Under the pieces are notes generated by a model. The model was not told where the DNA came from. It did no database searches and saw only the letters and a program-made list of their open reading frames with translations. Below, piece by piece: positions 42,790-54,106 of a stretch of 64,000 nt of DNA. This DNA is from Stomoxys calcitrans (lineage: Eukaryota > Arthropoda > Insecta > Diptera > Muscidae). The position numbers and the translations under genes are program-made. Position 1 is the stretch's first letter, and each line of letters begins with the position of its first letter. The stretch covers positions 57,764,561 to 57,828,560 of the forward strand of contig NC_081552.1 in the NCBI RefSeq assembly GCF_963082655.1. Direction: 5' to 3'.

Positions 42790-43400
42790 TCAGCCTATGC
42801 CAAGACAACATGATCTCTGAACGTATTGTATGGTCTTTATGTTGTACTTTTTCTCCATAGTAGTCCACCAAACTACTGAGGCGTAAGTAAGTATTGGTCT
42901 AACCACGCTCCTGTAGAGCCAGTGGACTATCCTCGGATTCAGGCCCCATTTCGAGCTTACGGCCCGTCTACATAGTGCCCAACATCTGTAAGCCTTATCA
43001 GTACGCTCCTGAATGTGACACTTCCAATTCAGTTTCCTGTCCAAGATCAGACCTAAGTATTTGACCTTGTCAGATATGGAAATCATCTTATTGAGAAAAC
43101 GTGATGCATTAAGTTAGTCCACCTTCGTCTTCCTCGTGAACAGGTATATTTCAGTCTACTCTGGGTTAACAATGAGACCTCTGGGTCTAGCCCAGTCATA
43201 TGCCATATGCAAGACCCTCTCTGCCCTTCTGCATAGCTCGTTCGGATCCTTACCCCTTAGAAGTGTTATAACATCGTCTGTGCAGCAGACGGGCGCAAAT
43301 CTATCCTCAGTCAGTATCCGTAAAAGGTCATTTATTTGCCATTATAATGCCAATTTTCGAAAACGATCAGTTGAAAAATTCTCACGTTTTTATAATTTTT
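42790..43400 (-). pseudogene. LINE reverse transcriptase, C-terminal part
   Basis: The main open piece (42790-43086, 98 codons) reads KVKYLGLILDRKLNWKCHI, then CRRAVSSKWGLNPRIVHWL and YRSVVRPILTYASVVWW, the thumb/linker signature of insect LINE reverse transcriptases. Upstream the frame is broken. At 43100-43330 an antisense reading still yields fragments near the catalytic region. The copy is inactive. Confidence 0.75.
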
Positions 43401-44560
43401 GTTCAAATCGTAAATGCGGGACCTATATTTTAATCTGTACCGACTTCTTCCTATTTCAATAGACTTCGTCTTTATTTCTCTCATTCGGGAAGTCGTCCAC
43501 CCTTTCAAGAAGCTCGCACAGAGGAGGGTTTAGTGTTTCAGTATCATGACCGGTGCTCTTCAGGTATCCATTCTCGGCTAGTTTGTTTGTCGCCACAATT
43601 TATTGACCAGATATCCATCAGTTCTGACAGCTTTCCCATAGAAGACTGCGCCATCAGTGTATCGTAATAGTCCAATCGGGAAACCACTAATGGATTGACA
43701 TAGTTCTCAGTGCCTTCAGAATCGCTCAGAACTTCGGCTGAAAAACCCACCCCTGCGCAGGCGCCTATATGATTCTCTAATTCCCAATTTAGACTCCTGC
43801 CCGGTGCCCCTATCAAATTGAAGTTTCACGCAAAGTCGGATTACGCCCAGTGCAAACCTTTTTTAAAAAAAAGGCGTTCATCCCGTCAACAAATGAGGCC
43901 TTTCCCATTGCATCGCCAGTCTCCAGCAGAACACAAAAATTGCCAAATTTTGAGAAGCGTCAGGTTCCCAACTCCATGAACTACACAGCGATCATAAATG
44001 TGCAAACATAAGATTGGGTATGGGATTGAGTCTAAAGAACCTTGCTCAACGCTCAACCGGCTCCGACACCGGGTGAATTCTCGGACTTCTGCTTCAAAAC
44101 CTCGACTTCGGTCAACTCCGCAGCTCTGGATGCGACAGGAGCAGATCTTCTTTTTTCTTTTCTTCTCAACCTTTTTGTCTATGTTTCTTCTTCAGTTCAG
44201 TTTTTTTGTTAATGTGCGACGTTTTGTTTCGCCAAATACTCGTCCACAAGACTTTGGCCCCACTACAAATCACGGTATCAGCTCTCTACCCTTTCTGACG
44301 ACTATTGTATAAAGTATCCACTACACCAAGACTTCGTGCACTGATTCAGTGAACCCAAGTCGCTACAGAAGTGGCCGGCGATCTAGAATGCGGGCCGATT
44401 CGTTCCCCATGATAATGCGAGTCCCATCAGAAGCCGACAGCCTTCTTAATGGTTCTTAGAAGTTCTTTTCATTTCCCTGCCAGTGTCGACTTTACTCGGC
44501 CCTACTCCCGCTTACAGCGCCGCCTGATTGTCGACGCATTTCGTGACAACAACACACAGT
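43401..44560. other. Spacer, one unidentified minus-strand frame
   Basis: A 90-codon frame at 43544-43816 (minus) reads VSRLDYYDTLMAQSSMG and is not recognised. 43415-43460 is a family D scrap. 44140-44215 is T/C-rich. No gene is called. Confidence 0.35.
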
Positions 44561-45640
44561 GTTAGCTTACATGTCGCTAGAGGCATTCCCACAGATTCCA
44601 GTATCAATGGAATGTGTAAGTTACAATAATTCCTGATCTCGCAAGCTCGTCCGCTTTCCAATTCCCTGGGATATCTCTGTAGTCCGGCACCCAGAACAGG
44701 CGAATTTTCGAATTGTACAGCAATCTCGTTGATCTGCGACAGTCGAGGGCAGTTTATGTGTTTAGAAAGACATTCTCCAGGGGTCTAATAGATGCCTGGC
44801 TGTCTGAGAAGATATATATGCCAATCGTCGAAATGACATCTTAGCCATTCCACCACTTTCATAATTGCAAGGATCACCGCTTGATACACACTGCAGTGGT
44901 CCGGTAACCTTTCTTTAGAGTAAACCCCAAAACCTACCTGGTCGTTAAGTTTGGAACCATCCTTATAGAAGTTTATGTAACTTCTGTCACCAGGTATATC
45001 GTAGTTTCAATCGGTTCTATTATGAATAGTGGTACAGTTCTTTTTATCAAAAAGTGACTCAGGTAGGGTGTAATCCACACTGTCTGGAACAACGGAATTG
45101 TATCAACGATAACACAGTGACCGTAGCCGCCACATGACCAATGAGTAAGCTCCCTTAACCTCACGGCAGTGGTCGCTGCAATTTGTCTAGCCACAATATC
45201 CAGAGGCATTAGATGTAGGATTAAATTCAGTGCGTCAGATGGTGTCGTCCTCTGTGTGGCTGTAATGCAAAAACAAGCAATCCTTTGGATCCGGTTAAGT
45301 ATTGAGCAGTAGGTGATCTTTTGAAGCGCCGTCCACCAGACCACAACACCATATTCATGAAAGGTCTGACAATTGAAGTATATACCCAATGCATGACGAG
45401 CGGTCTAATCCCCCCACTTTTGCCAATGGCTCTCTTGCAGGAGTATAGGGCATTAGTGGCCTTTCCAGTAAAACACCCAGGTATTTTGCTCTTTTTGTAA
45501 ATGGAACATTCTCTCCTACCAAGGAGATAGGTTCCACTATAGGCAACTTGTATCTCCTGCTGAAAAGAACTACTTCTGTCTTGGACAGATTTATACCTAG
45601 ACCACTTTCGGTAGCCTGAAAGCTTTAATTTTTGACATTT
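44561..45640 (-). pseudogene. Second minus-strand LINE: reverse transcriptase C-terminus and RNase H
   Basis: Frames at 45227-45685, 45355-45546 and 44973-45389 together cover VPFTKRAKYLGVLLE, VVVWWTALQK, LNRIQRIACFCI, TTPSDALNLILHLMPLDI and ATTAVRLRELTHW, typical of a LINE reverse transcriptase C-terminal half. Leftwards the RNase H start (about 44930-44985) and downstream parts are present but full of stops. It is a different family from 41727-43400, and the 10318-10540 scrap belongs here. Confidence 0.75.
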
Positions 45641-45778
45641 TTGTGACAGAAGTTTGGTATGTATAATAAAAAAAATGTCCTTCAAGTAAATTTATTTTGC
45701 ATACATTTTTAGCAGAATCCATGGTGATGGGTTCCCAAGATTCGGACCCGGCCGAACTTAGCACGCTTTCACTTGTTA
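45641..45778 (+). mobile_element. HINE A-like tail fragment
   Basis: 'aatccatggtgatgggttcc', hairpin 'ttcggacccggccgaa', then 'cttagcacgctttcacttgt'. The preceding AT-rich stretch also precedes the tail at 8470-8578, so both are the same subfamily. Confidence 0.65.
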
Positions 45779-45945
45779 TATTTTGAAGAGGACTAAATGT
45801 AAATGGGTAGTTGTAGTCTTTGAATGGAGCGGACATGCTTTCATTTCGCTCCTGAAATAAACATTTCGGAGTAGGTACTACCATTGCGAAAAAATTTTTG
45901 AGCCTTTTTGGAACTTTATGAACTCCAAAGACCCCAAATGCTGCG

Positions 45946-47190
45946 GTGGTGGCGTCAGACCGCAACATGTTGTCCTCCCCTCCTATAGGTGTGGGTGCCT
46001 TGGCACCTGTTGTCGAGAGTAATGCTTCAAGCGCACAACTAGTCGTCAGACTAATTGTTGAGGAAGGGACGGATAAACCTGATGGATGCACAGTTCGTCC
46101 CCAGCCTTTAAGTAAAGGTGGTGCTTCCGACTGGGATTCACACAGTGACAGTGTGATTGAAATAGTCATCGCAGCCGAATCGAGAGATGAGGACAGCGGG
46201 AAGACAGCCGAGATGAGCGATGACTTTGCGAAGATCACAAGCAGACCGAGAAAGTGATCCGGGGCACGACGAAGGAGACAGAGGAGTATGTACCGGCAGC
46301 GACATCGGACGAAAGTGCAGGATGTTGGAAGTGACAGAACTGATATTCCAAGCACTTCTACAGAAGCTAAAAAGAGAATCAGATCTCCCGAAGAGCATAA
46401 CACTGCTAAAATTCTGAAGAAGTAAAAGAGCTCCCCGTTTTCAAGTACTCTGGGAAGACCAAGCCCGTCCCCGAAATGGAGACACCAGACAGTGTCCTGT
46501 GGAGGAAAACGAAGTCGGAATAGCAACGAAGGAAGCACGCACGTGCCCTGAGTCTTCATGGAGGACTGTGACTTCCAAAAGCATGCCACAGCTATCACAG
46601 AATGGGAAGATGGTCGCTCATTACCTTTGAGCAGCCCTCTTACGCCGGAGTGGCAAGGAAGCACAAAAGAGATGACTTATGCAGCCATCAATATCGGCTG
46701 TGTATCCGGTAGGATTCTACCATATCGTCAGTTCCAGGTGAGGCATTTGGTAAACGATCGGGTTGTGGAACATGTATTGAACTCTGAAGGGGGTCCACCC
46801 ATACGAATTGAGAGCTGTGAGTATAGATGGGACAACTTAACGCTGCGCTTTGCGTCAGCGCAATGTATTGATACCATCAAAAAGCTCGTTGGAAGTATCC
46901 ACACTCCCTGGGGCGCAAATCTCGACTTTGTGAGAAAGATGAACGTCCCACAGCTCACAAAGGCGACGGTCTTCATCAAGGATGAGGCGGCGAAATCGCG
47001 ACGGAACGCATAATGGAAGTCTTAAACAAGCAAAACCAAACGTTGGCCGCGGCGAAATGGGAGTTTTTCCACAGGGAAGAGAAGGAGGAAGGAACCCTCC
47101 TTGTGGTGGGCATTGATCAAGTCTTTGTGACAAGTTTGGCTAAGACTAAAAGCATAGCGTACTACGGGGCCGTCTTTTTCAAGATTAGTG
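45946..47190 (+). pseudogene. LINE ORF1 (Gag-like RNA-binding protein), broken
   Basis: Pieces: 45946-46257 (103 codons, acidic, low complexity), then a shifted stretch, 46558-47013 (151 codons, with LPYRQFQVRHLVNDRVV, CEYRWDNLTLRFASAQC, PWGANLDFVRKM), and the start of 47013-47660 (QNQTLAAAKWEFFHREE, LLVVGIDQVFVTSLAK). The central and late pieces look like the conserved ORF1 domain common in fly LINEs (DUF4780-like, assigned from memory). Such proteins coat the LINE RNA. Frame changes make it non-functional. The 355-codon frame on the opposite strand is a shadow. Confidence 0.6.
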
Positions 47191-47214
47191 AGACAAGAAT
47201 GGGCAAATATGCTT

Positions 47215-47660
47215 ATATTTCGCCATCAGGGATTCTCAATAACGCCTCACGGACAGAGGCCGACGACGAGATTATCACCGATTCTCTCAATGTATTTTCC
47301 CCAGAGTTGTCAACGTCGGATGCAACAGTGATGAGACAGGGAGACGGTGGGACATACCTAGCATCACTTTATCTGCATTTTGACACTTCGACACCGCCAC
47401 CTACGTCGGAGCTGCAACGGTTGGTGAGGAAAGCAAAACAGACAGGAAATGAGGTACTAATAGGGTGCGATGCGAACTCTCACCACATTTCGTGGGGTAG
47501 TACCAACATGAATAAGCGGGACCAAGCCCAGGCAGAATTCTTGAATACTAACGACCTAATAACACTCAATATTGGTAACACCGCTACCTTTGTTAATGGG
47601 ATAAGGATTTTAGATGCGACAATATGTTCGGAAAATCTGATCGATCGGGTTCAGAATTGA
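47215..47660 (+). pseudogene. LINE endonuclease, C-terminal half
   Basis: The frame that continues from ORF1 turns into apurinic-type endonuclease sequence: YLASLYLHFD, LIGCDANSHHISWGS (catalytic Asp-Ala-Asn), LITLNIGNTATFVNG and ILDATICS. The N-terminal half (catalytic Glu region) is missing, so ORF1 and endonuclease are fused by a deletion. The frame stops at 47660. Confidence 0.75.
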
Positions 47661-47719
47661 TGGGTCACCATGGAGCATTCCTTCTCAGCGGCCATCGCAG
47701 AGTCCCATAAACTTCCGGA

Positions 47720-48740
47720 ATAAGTTGAAAACCAACTGGACAATATTCGGAAGACTACTTAGAAGAAAACTTGCCTTCTGGAAGCATTTCTGCGACCAGG
47801 TCGATAGCGTTAATGACGCTACCAAGATAATAAAGTTTCTCTCAAATACCCATGTCCAAACTGAAACTTTAGTAGACGACATGGGGGTGAGAGAAGAAAC
47901 AACCGAGGACTTGCTAAGGTTTTTACTGAAAACGCATTTTCCATTATTCCATTATTCCATCATGGAATAATGAGGATTATCGAAGGTTTATCATAACGGA
48001 ATTTATAGACAAGAAAGCCTTGAAGAGCTTCAAACCATTTAAGTCACCCGGACCTGCTGGAATATTTCTGGCGTTACTACAAACGGAGGCCGACTATCTG
48101 GCCACTATTTTCACAGCGTGCCTAGGAGTTGCATATATTTCGAAAACCTGGCAGGGGGCAAGGGTGGTGTTTATACCCAAGCCCGGCAAGGCAAGTTATG
48201 CAGACCCATAAGCCTTACGTCTTTTCTACTCAAAACCATGGAACATATTGTGGACACCTTGATAAAGAGTACGACATCCAGCGATCTCCTCAAATGCAAA
48301 TAGCATGCTTATGTCAAGGAAAGGTCGGTGGAGACTGCCCTGCTCAAGGTTATGCATAAAATAGAAGAATCCTTTGATGCCAAGGCGTACACATTGGCGG
48401 TTTGCATTGACATCGAGGGGACGTTTAACAATGTGCGGACCGACACATTTATTTAATACTTAGACCAATTCCGTATGGACCGGGACCTTAGAGACTGGAT
48501 AAACCATATGCTAAGGAACAGGTGGATATATTGTGAGTCCCATGACATAAACATAGGGGAGAAAGTGGCATAAGGCACGCCACAGGGGGGTATTTTATCG
48601 CCACTCCTATGGGTGACCACCATAAATGACCTGTTCACGAGGATGGCTAAGGTGGGGCAATTTGAAGCAGCACGTTTCCTTAATAAAACGATTTCGATAT
48701 CTGACAAGGTCAAATACATAGGATAGGAAATATAATTGGA
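47720..48740 (+). pseudogene. LINE reverse transcriptase, broken and lacking the YADD box
   Basis: Pieces in different frames: FKSPGPAGIFLALLQ and ARVVFIPKPGKASYA (48030-48205), ISLTSFLLKTMEHIVDTL, AVCIDIEGTFNNV (about 48400-48435, catalytic Asp region), and GTPQGGILSPLLW (48573-48612). After DLFTRMAKVGQFEAARF the sequence jumps to ISISDKVKYIG, so the segment that should carry the YADD active site is deleted. Several in-frame stops are present. Confidence 0.8.
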
Positions 48741-49430
48741 AGTGTCACATTCAGGAGCATAGTAAGAAGGCTCGCAGATTTTGGTCCCTATGTAGACGGG
48801 CCGTAAGGTCGAAGTGGGGCCTGAATCCGAGGATAGTCCACTGTCTATGGTCCTGCAGGCGGAGCTCCGGGCGATCACGGAATGCGTGAGAGTTAAATGG
48901 TCATAAGTGCAATAACAACCAGGATGGTAAGGTCACGAACAGTTTTGCAGTGTAAAAAGGAAATTTACGCCTGCTCTGATGATGGCACAATCCACATCGT
49001 TTGGGTGCCGGGCCATTACGCAGTAAGGGGGAATGAAAGGGCAAACGATTTAGCGGCGTGGGCCAGAGGACTGCCGTCAATAAACTTAGTTAACTTGAAG
49101 CCTTTCGGGTCGACACTGTCCGAGTTAAGGGCGTGGGCAATGAAAGCGCATGCAACATTGTGGAACAGCGAAATGGTCGATAGGACGGCGAGAATCCTAT
49201 GGAGTGACCCGTATCGTGATAGGACGAGGATATTACTGAAAGGCAGTAAGAAAGAGGTCAGTAGAGCTTTTGGTGGCATAACGGGACACACAGGACTACG
49301 AGCTCACTTATGTAAAATCGGTGCTTCAATTTATATTTAGCATGTGTAGGTTATGTGGGGTAGATGATGAGACGTTGGAGCATTTCCTATGCTATTGCCC
49401 GGTTTTCGAGGCTAACAGTCTCCGGTAATT
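48740..49430 (+). pseudogene. LINE RNase H and C-terminal Cys domain
   Basis: 'AVRSKWGLNPRIVH' (about 48800-48840) is joined by deletion directly to an RNase H internal segment (VLQAELRAITECV). The 147-codon frame at 48897-49340 then has IHIVWVPGHYAVRGNERANDLAA (conserved RNase H C-terminal signature), SDPYRDRTRILLKGSKKE and ITGHTGLRAHLCKIG. A shifted frame gives CRLCGVDDETLEHFLCYCP. The first RNase H catalytic motif is lost. Confidence 0.75.
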
Positions 49431-49499
49431 AGGTGGGGTCACTATACCAGGCATGAACCAACTTAGGGGAGTGGCATAGAAAACAAGGATTTTGTAAGA

Positions 49500-49600
49500 A
49501 GCTCGGAACTCCTAACTTAAAATTTAAACTCCTAACTTAGAATTCCCAGCTTAAAATTCCTATCATAAAATTCCTATCATAAAATTCCTATCTTAAAATG
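49500..49600. repeat. Short tandem repeat (about 15 bp unit)
   Basis: 'cctatcataaaatt' and variants (cctaacttaaaatt, cctatcttaaaatg) are repeated about five to six times in the LINE 3' untranslated region. Confidence 0.7.
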
Positions 49601-49707
49601 CCACTATAGACATACATCTAAGCCAGTAATCGGCTTGTTGTGCTCTCTTTTTAGTTTTTATAGCGAACTACAAGCCGATTACTGGTTTTGGTGTATGTCT
49701 ATAGTGG
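49601..49707. repeat. Inverted repeat / hairpin in the LINE 3' untranslated region
   Basis: Arms of 38 bp (49601-49638 and 49670-49707) match at about 34 positions: 'ccactatagacatacatcta' pairs with 'ggtgtatgtctatagtgg'. The loop is about 31 bp. Confidence 0.85.
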
Positions 49708-49740
49708 CATGGGGTAGATAGATATCTACACCCTCTTTTC

Positions 49741-49753
49741 AACCTAACCTAAC
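49741..49753 (+). repeat. LINE 3' tail, AACCT units
   Basis: AACCTAACCTAAC directly after 'caccctcttttc', same position as the tail of the minus-strand LINE. Confidence 0.8.
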
Positions 49754-49765
49754 TTAAAATTTTCT

Positions 49766-51236
49766 TTTTATACCCACCACCGAAGGATGGGGGTATATTC
49801 ATTTTGTCATTCCGTTTGCAACACATCGAAATATCCATTTCCGACCCTATTAAGTATATATATTCTTGATCAGCGTAAAAATCTAAGACGATCCAGCCAT
49901 GTCCGTCCGTCTGTCCGTCTGTCCGTCTGTCTGTTGAAATCAAGCTACAGTCTTTAAAAATAGAGATATTGAGCTGAAATTTTGCACAGATTCTTTTTTT
50001 GTCCATAAGCAGGTTAAGTTCGAAGATGGGCTATATCGGACTATATCTTGATATAGCCCCCATATAGACCGATCCGCCGATTTAGGGTCTTAGGCTCATA
50101 AAAGCCACATTTTTTGTCCGATTTTGTTGAAATTTGGGACAGTGAGTTACGTTAGGCCCTTCAACTTCCTTCGTTAATTTGGACCAGATCGGTACAGATT
50201 TGGATATAGCTGCCATATAGACCGATCCTCCGATTTAGGGTCTAAGGCCCATAAAAGCCACATTTATTATCCGATTTTGCTGAAATTTGGGACAGCGATT
50301 TGTGTTAGGCCCTTCAACTTCCTTCGTTAATTTGGACCAGATCGGTACAGATTTGGATATAGCTGCCATATAGACCGATCCTCCGATTTAGGGTCTAAGG
50401 CCCATAAAAGCCACATTTACTATCCGATTTCGCTGAAATTTGGGACACTGAGTTGTCTTAGACCCTTTGACATGTTTCTTTAACTTGGTCCAGATCGGTT
50501 CAGATTTGGATATAGCTGCCATATAGACCGATTTCTTGATTTATGGTTTTGGGCCCATAAAATGCTCATTTATTGCCCGATGTCCCCGAAATTTTGGAAC
50601 AGTGAGTTAAGTTAAGCCCCTTAATATACTTCTGCAATATCGCACAGATCGGTCCAGATTTGGATATAGCTGCCATATAGACCGATATCTAGGTTTTAGG
50701 TTTTGGGGCCATAAAAGACGCATTTATTGTCCGATGTCGCTGAAATTTGAAACAGTGAGTTTAGTTAGGCTCTTCGACGTCCTTCTTAAATTTTTCCCAG
50801 ATCGGTCCAGATTTGAATATAGCTGCCATATAGACCGATCTCTCGATTTAAGGTTTAGGGCCCATAAAAGAGGCATTTATTGTCCGATTTCATCGAAATT
50901 TGGGACAGTGCTTAGTGTTAGGCTCTTCGACATGTTGACGTAACTTGGCCCAAATCGGTCCAGATTTGGATATAGCTGCCATGTAGACCGATATATCGAT
51001 TTAAAGTCTTGGCCCCGTAAAAAGCGCATTTATAATCCGATTTCACTGAAATTTGACAAAGTCTTATGTTAGGCTTTTCGACATCCGTGTCGTATATAGT
51101 TCAGATCGGTATGAGGTATATGAGTATAAGGTATGAAATTTTCACCGAATTTTGATGAAAGGTGGTTTACATATATACCCGAGGTGGTGGGTATCTAAAG
51201 TTCGGCCCGGCCGAACTTAACGCCTTTTTACTTGTT
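49766..51236 (+). mobile_element. Family B HINE, forward, full length, seven core repeats
   Basis: Head 'tttatacccaccaccgaagg' with stem partner 'gatgggggtatattc', 'gaccctattaagtatatata', GTCY block 'catgtccgtccgtctgtccg', seven units with 'gctgccatatagaccgat' about 150 bp apart, 'gaggtggtgggtatctaaag', hairpin ttcggcccggccgaa and 'cttaacgcctttttacttgt'. Confidence 0.85.
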
Positions 51237-51305
51237 CGAGGTTACTTTTTAGTTTTTAAAGCGCCCAACAAGCCGATTACTGGCTTAGGTGCATGTCCAA
51301 AGAGG
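51237..51305 (+). mobile_element. LINE 3' untranslated fragment
   Basis: 'gaggttactttttagttttt', 'acaagccgattactggctta' and 'ggtgcatgtcc' match the right arm of the LINE hairpin at 49660-49707 and the 3' end of the minus-strand LINE. It lies directly after the HINE tail. Confidence 0.6.
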
Positions 51306-51496
51306 CATTGGGCGCATTTATTGTTACGTTCTTAGTAAGTCTACTTACTAACTGCAAACAGTTTTTTGCGTCCTAGCCATAAACGTGTGAGAACAGCTAG
51401 TTTACAAAAAAAGGCTCATTTTAGCGAGGTTTGTACCTTATTTTGGCCATTTGGAACCCTTTTTGATATATTTTGGTATATATTTTTTTTATTTTT
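51306..51496. other. Short spacer with an E-like scrap
   Basis: 'gccatttggaaccctttttg' and 'ttttggtatatat' resemble family E. Nothing else is seen. Confidence 0.35.
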
Positions 51497-52478
51497 TTAT
51501 ACCCACCAAGGGATATGGGTATATTCATTTTGTCATTCCGTTTGCAACACATCGAAATATCCATTTATTTTTAAAGACTGTTGAAATCACGCTACAGTCT
51601 ATAAAAATAAAGATATTGAGCTGAAACTTTTTTGTTTATAAGCAGGTTAAGTTCGAAGATGGGCTTTATCGGACTATATCTTGGTATAGCCCCCATATAG
51701 ACTGATCCGCCGATTTAGGTTGTTAGGCTTATAAAGTCCACATTTATTATACAATTTTGTTGAAATTTTGGGATAGTGAGTTATGTTAGGCCCTTCGATA
51801 TCCTTCGTCAATTTGGTCCAGATTGGTCCAGATTTGGATGTAGGTGCCATATAGACCGATCCTCCGATTTAGGATCTTAGGCCCATAAAAGCCACATTTA
51901 TTACCCGATTTTTTCTAAAATTTGGGACAGTAAGTTGTGGCCTAGATCGGTCCAGATTTGGATATAGCTGCCATATAGACCGAACTCTCGGTTTTAGGTT
52001 TTGAGACCATAAAAGGTGCATTTATTGTCCGATTTCGCCGAAATTTGGGACAGTGCGTTGTGTTAGGCTCGTCGACATTTTTCTGCAACTTGACTAAAAT
52101 CGGTGCAGATTTGGATATAGCTGCCATGTAGACCGATATCTCGATTTAAAGTCTTGGCCCCATAAAAGGCGCGATTATAATCCGATTTCACTGAAATTTG
52201 ACACATTGACTTATATTCGACTTTTCGACATCCGTATATAGTTCAGATCGGTTTATTTTTATATATAGCTACTAAAAAGACCAATATTTTGTTATACATA
52301 ATTGAACAATTACTTGTACTTGTTAGTATTTGGTCCAAATCGGAACATATTTCGATATAACTGCTATGGGACAAAACGTTGCAACTTTCACCGGATTTTG
52401 ATGAAAGGTGGTTTACATATATACCCGATGTGGTGGGTATCCAAAATTCGGCCCGGCCGAATTTAACGCCTTTTTATA
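51497..52478 (+). mobile_element. Family B HINE, forward, GTCY block lost (unit 1)
   Basis: Head 'ttatacccaccaagggatat'. 'cgaaatatccatttatttt' then jumps to 'aaagactgttgaaatcac', so the GTCY block is deleted. Five core units follow, then hairpin ttcggcccggccgaa. The tail stops at 'ttaacgccttttta', where a family A head begins. Confidence 0.75.
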
Positions 52479-53171
52479 CCCTCCACCATAGAATGGGGGG
52501 TATACAAATTTCGTCATTCTGTTTGTCACTACTCGAAATATTCGTCTTAGACCCCATAAAGTAAATATATTCTTGATCGTCGCGACATTTTATGTCGATC
52601 TAGCCATGTCCGTCCGTCTGTCCGTCCGTCTGTCTGTCGAAAGCACGCTAACTTCCGAAAGAGTAAAGCTAGCCGCTTGAAATTTTGCACAAATATTTCT
52701 TATTAGTGTAGGTCAGTTGGTATTGTAATTGGGCCATATGGGTAAATGTTTTGATAAAGCTGCCATATAAACCGATCTTGGGTCTTGACTTCTTGGGCCT
52801 CTACAGTGCGCAGTGCAATTTCAGCCAAATCGGACAAGCATTGCGACTTCCAGGGGCTCATGAAGTCAAATCAGGACATCGGTTTATATGGGAGCTATAT
52901 CAGATTATATACCGCTTTGGACCGTTCTTGGCGCAGTGTTAAATTCATAACACAATACTATGTGCAATTTTCAGCCAAACCGGACAAAAATCGCGGCTTG
53001 TTAGCTTAAGAAGTCAAATCGAAAGATCGGTTTATATGGGAGCTATATCAGATTATAGCACGATTTAGCACAGTTGTTGGAAGTCATAAAAGAACACTAC
53101 GTGCAAAATTTCAGCCAAATCGGACAAATATTAGGGCTCCCATAGGCTCAAGAAGTCACGCTTTTACTTGT
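52474..53171 (+). mobile_element. Family A HINE, forward, inserted at the B tail (unit 1)
   Basis: Head 'ttttataccctccaccatag', GTCY 'gtccgtccgtctgtccgtcc' region, three to four core repeats partly in inverted sense after 52815, ending 'cacgcttttacttgttt' without the GC hairpin. The core contains an internal inversion junction near 52813. Confidence 0.65.
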
Positions 53172-54106
53172 TTGTTTATAAGCAGGTTAGTTCGGAGATG
53201 GGCTATATCGGACTAAGTCTTGTTATGGTTATAAGGACGGATCTGCCGATTTAAGGCCTTATCTTAGGGCCTTAGGTGAGCCTGTTATGGGGCCAAGACT
53301 TTAAATCGAGAAATCGGTCAATATGGCAGCTATATCCAAATAAGAACTGATCTGGGTCCAATTGAAGAAGGATGTCGAAGGGCCTAACACATCTCACTAT
53401 ACCAAATTTGGGCTGAATCGGAAAATAAATCCGTCTTTTATGGGTCCAAAACCTTAAATGGTGAGATCGGTCTATATGGCAGCTATATTCAAATCTAGAC
53501 TTATATGGCCCAAATAGAAGAAATATGTCAAAGGCCCTAACATAACTCACTGTCTAAAATTTCAGCGAAATCGGACAATAAATGCGCCTTTTATGGGTCA
53601 AGACCTTAAATCGAGAGATTGGTCTATATGGCAGCTATGTCCAAATCTGGACCGATCGAGGTCAAATTGACGAAGGATATCGAGTGGCCTAGCACTCACT
53701 GTTCCAAATTTCAAGAAAATCGGATAATAAATGTGGCTTAAGACGTTAAATGGGCGGAGCAGTCTATATAGGGGCTATATCAAGATATAGTCCGCTATAG
53801 CCCATCTTCGAATTTCCCCTTCTTATGGACAAAAAGAATAATCTGTGCAAAGATTCAGCTCAATATCTCTATTTTTAAAGACTGTAGCGTGATTTCAATA
53901 CACAGACAGACGGACGGACAAATCTCTAGTTTTAAAGACTGTAGCGTGGTTTCAACATACAGACAGACGGACAGATATAGTTAGATCGTCTTAGATTTTT
54001 ACGATGATCAGTATATATACATTATGGGATCGGAAATGGATATTTCCATGTGTTGCAAACGGAATGACAAAATTTATATATCCCCATCCTTCGATGGTGG
54101 GTATAT
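53172..54106 (-). mobile_element. Family B pieces, mainly reverse (unit 1)
   Basis: 53172-53270 is a forward B segment ('ataagcaggttagttcggag'). At about 53270 it flips to reverse B core repeats ('tatggcagctatatccaaat'), ending with two GTCY remnants (53900-53980) and head 'ccttcgatggtgggtatata'. Confidence 0.65.

Larger units (their letters stand above)
41727..43400 (-). mobile_element. Non-LTR retrotransposon (LINE), 3' part, minus strand
   Basis: Contains, in 5'-3' order on the minus strand, the reverse transcriptase C-terminal region, RNase H, and a cysteine-bearing C-terminal segment, then a 3' untranslated region ending in four AACCT units. It is 5' truncated. It shares protein and 3' end sequence with the plus-strand LINE at 45779-49753. 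Clade (I, R1 or LOA-like) is not resolved. Confidence 0.75.
45779..49753 (+). mobile_element. Non-LTR retrotransposon (LINE), plus strand, nearly full span but dead
   Basis: Order: ORF1, endonuclease, reverse transcriptase, RNase H, C-terminal Cys segment, 3' untranslated region with a hairpin, and an AACCT tail. Multiple deletions and frameshifts are listed under its parts. A family B HINE starts a few bases after the tail. Confidence 0.8.

Noticed and set aside
45597..46664. 355-codon minus-strand ORF, the longest outside the errantivirus
   Set aside because: It lies antisense to the LINE ORF1 region and its product is Ser/Leu-rich low-complexity with no recognisable domain. It also crosses a HINE tail fragment. 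It is a shadow frame.
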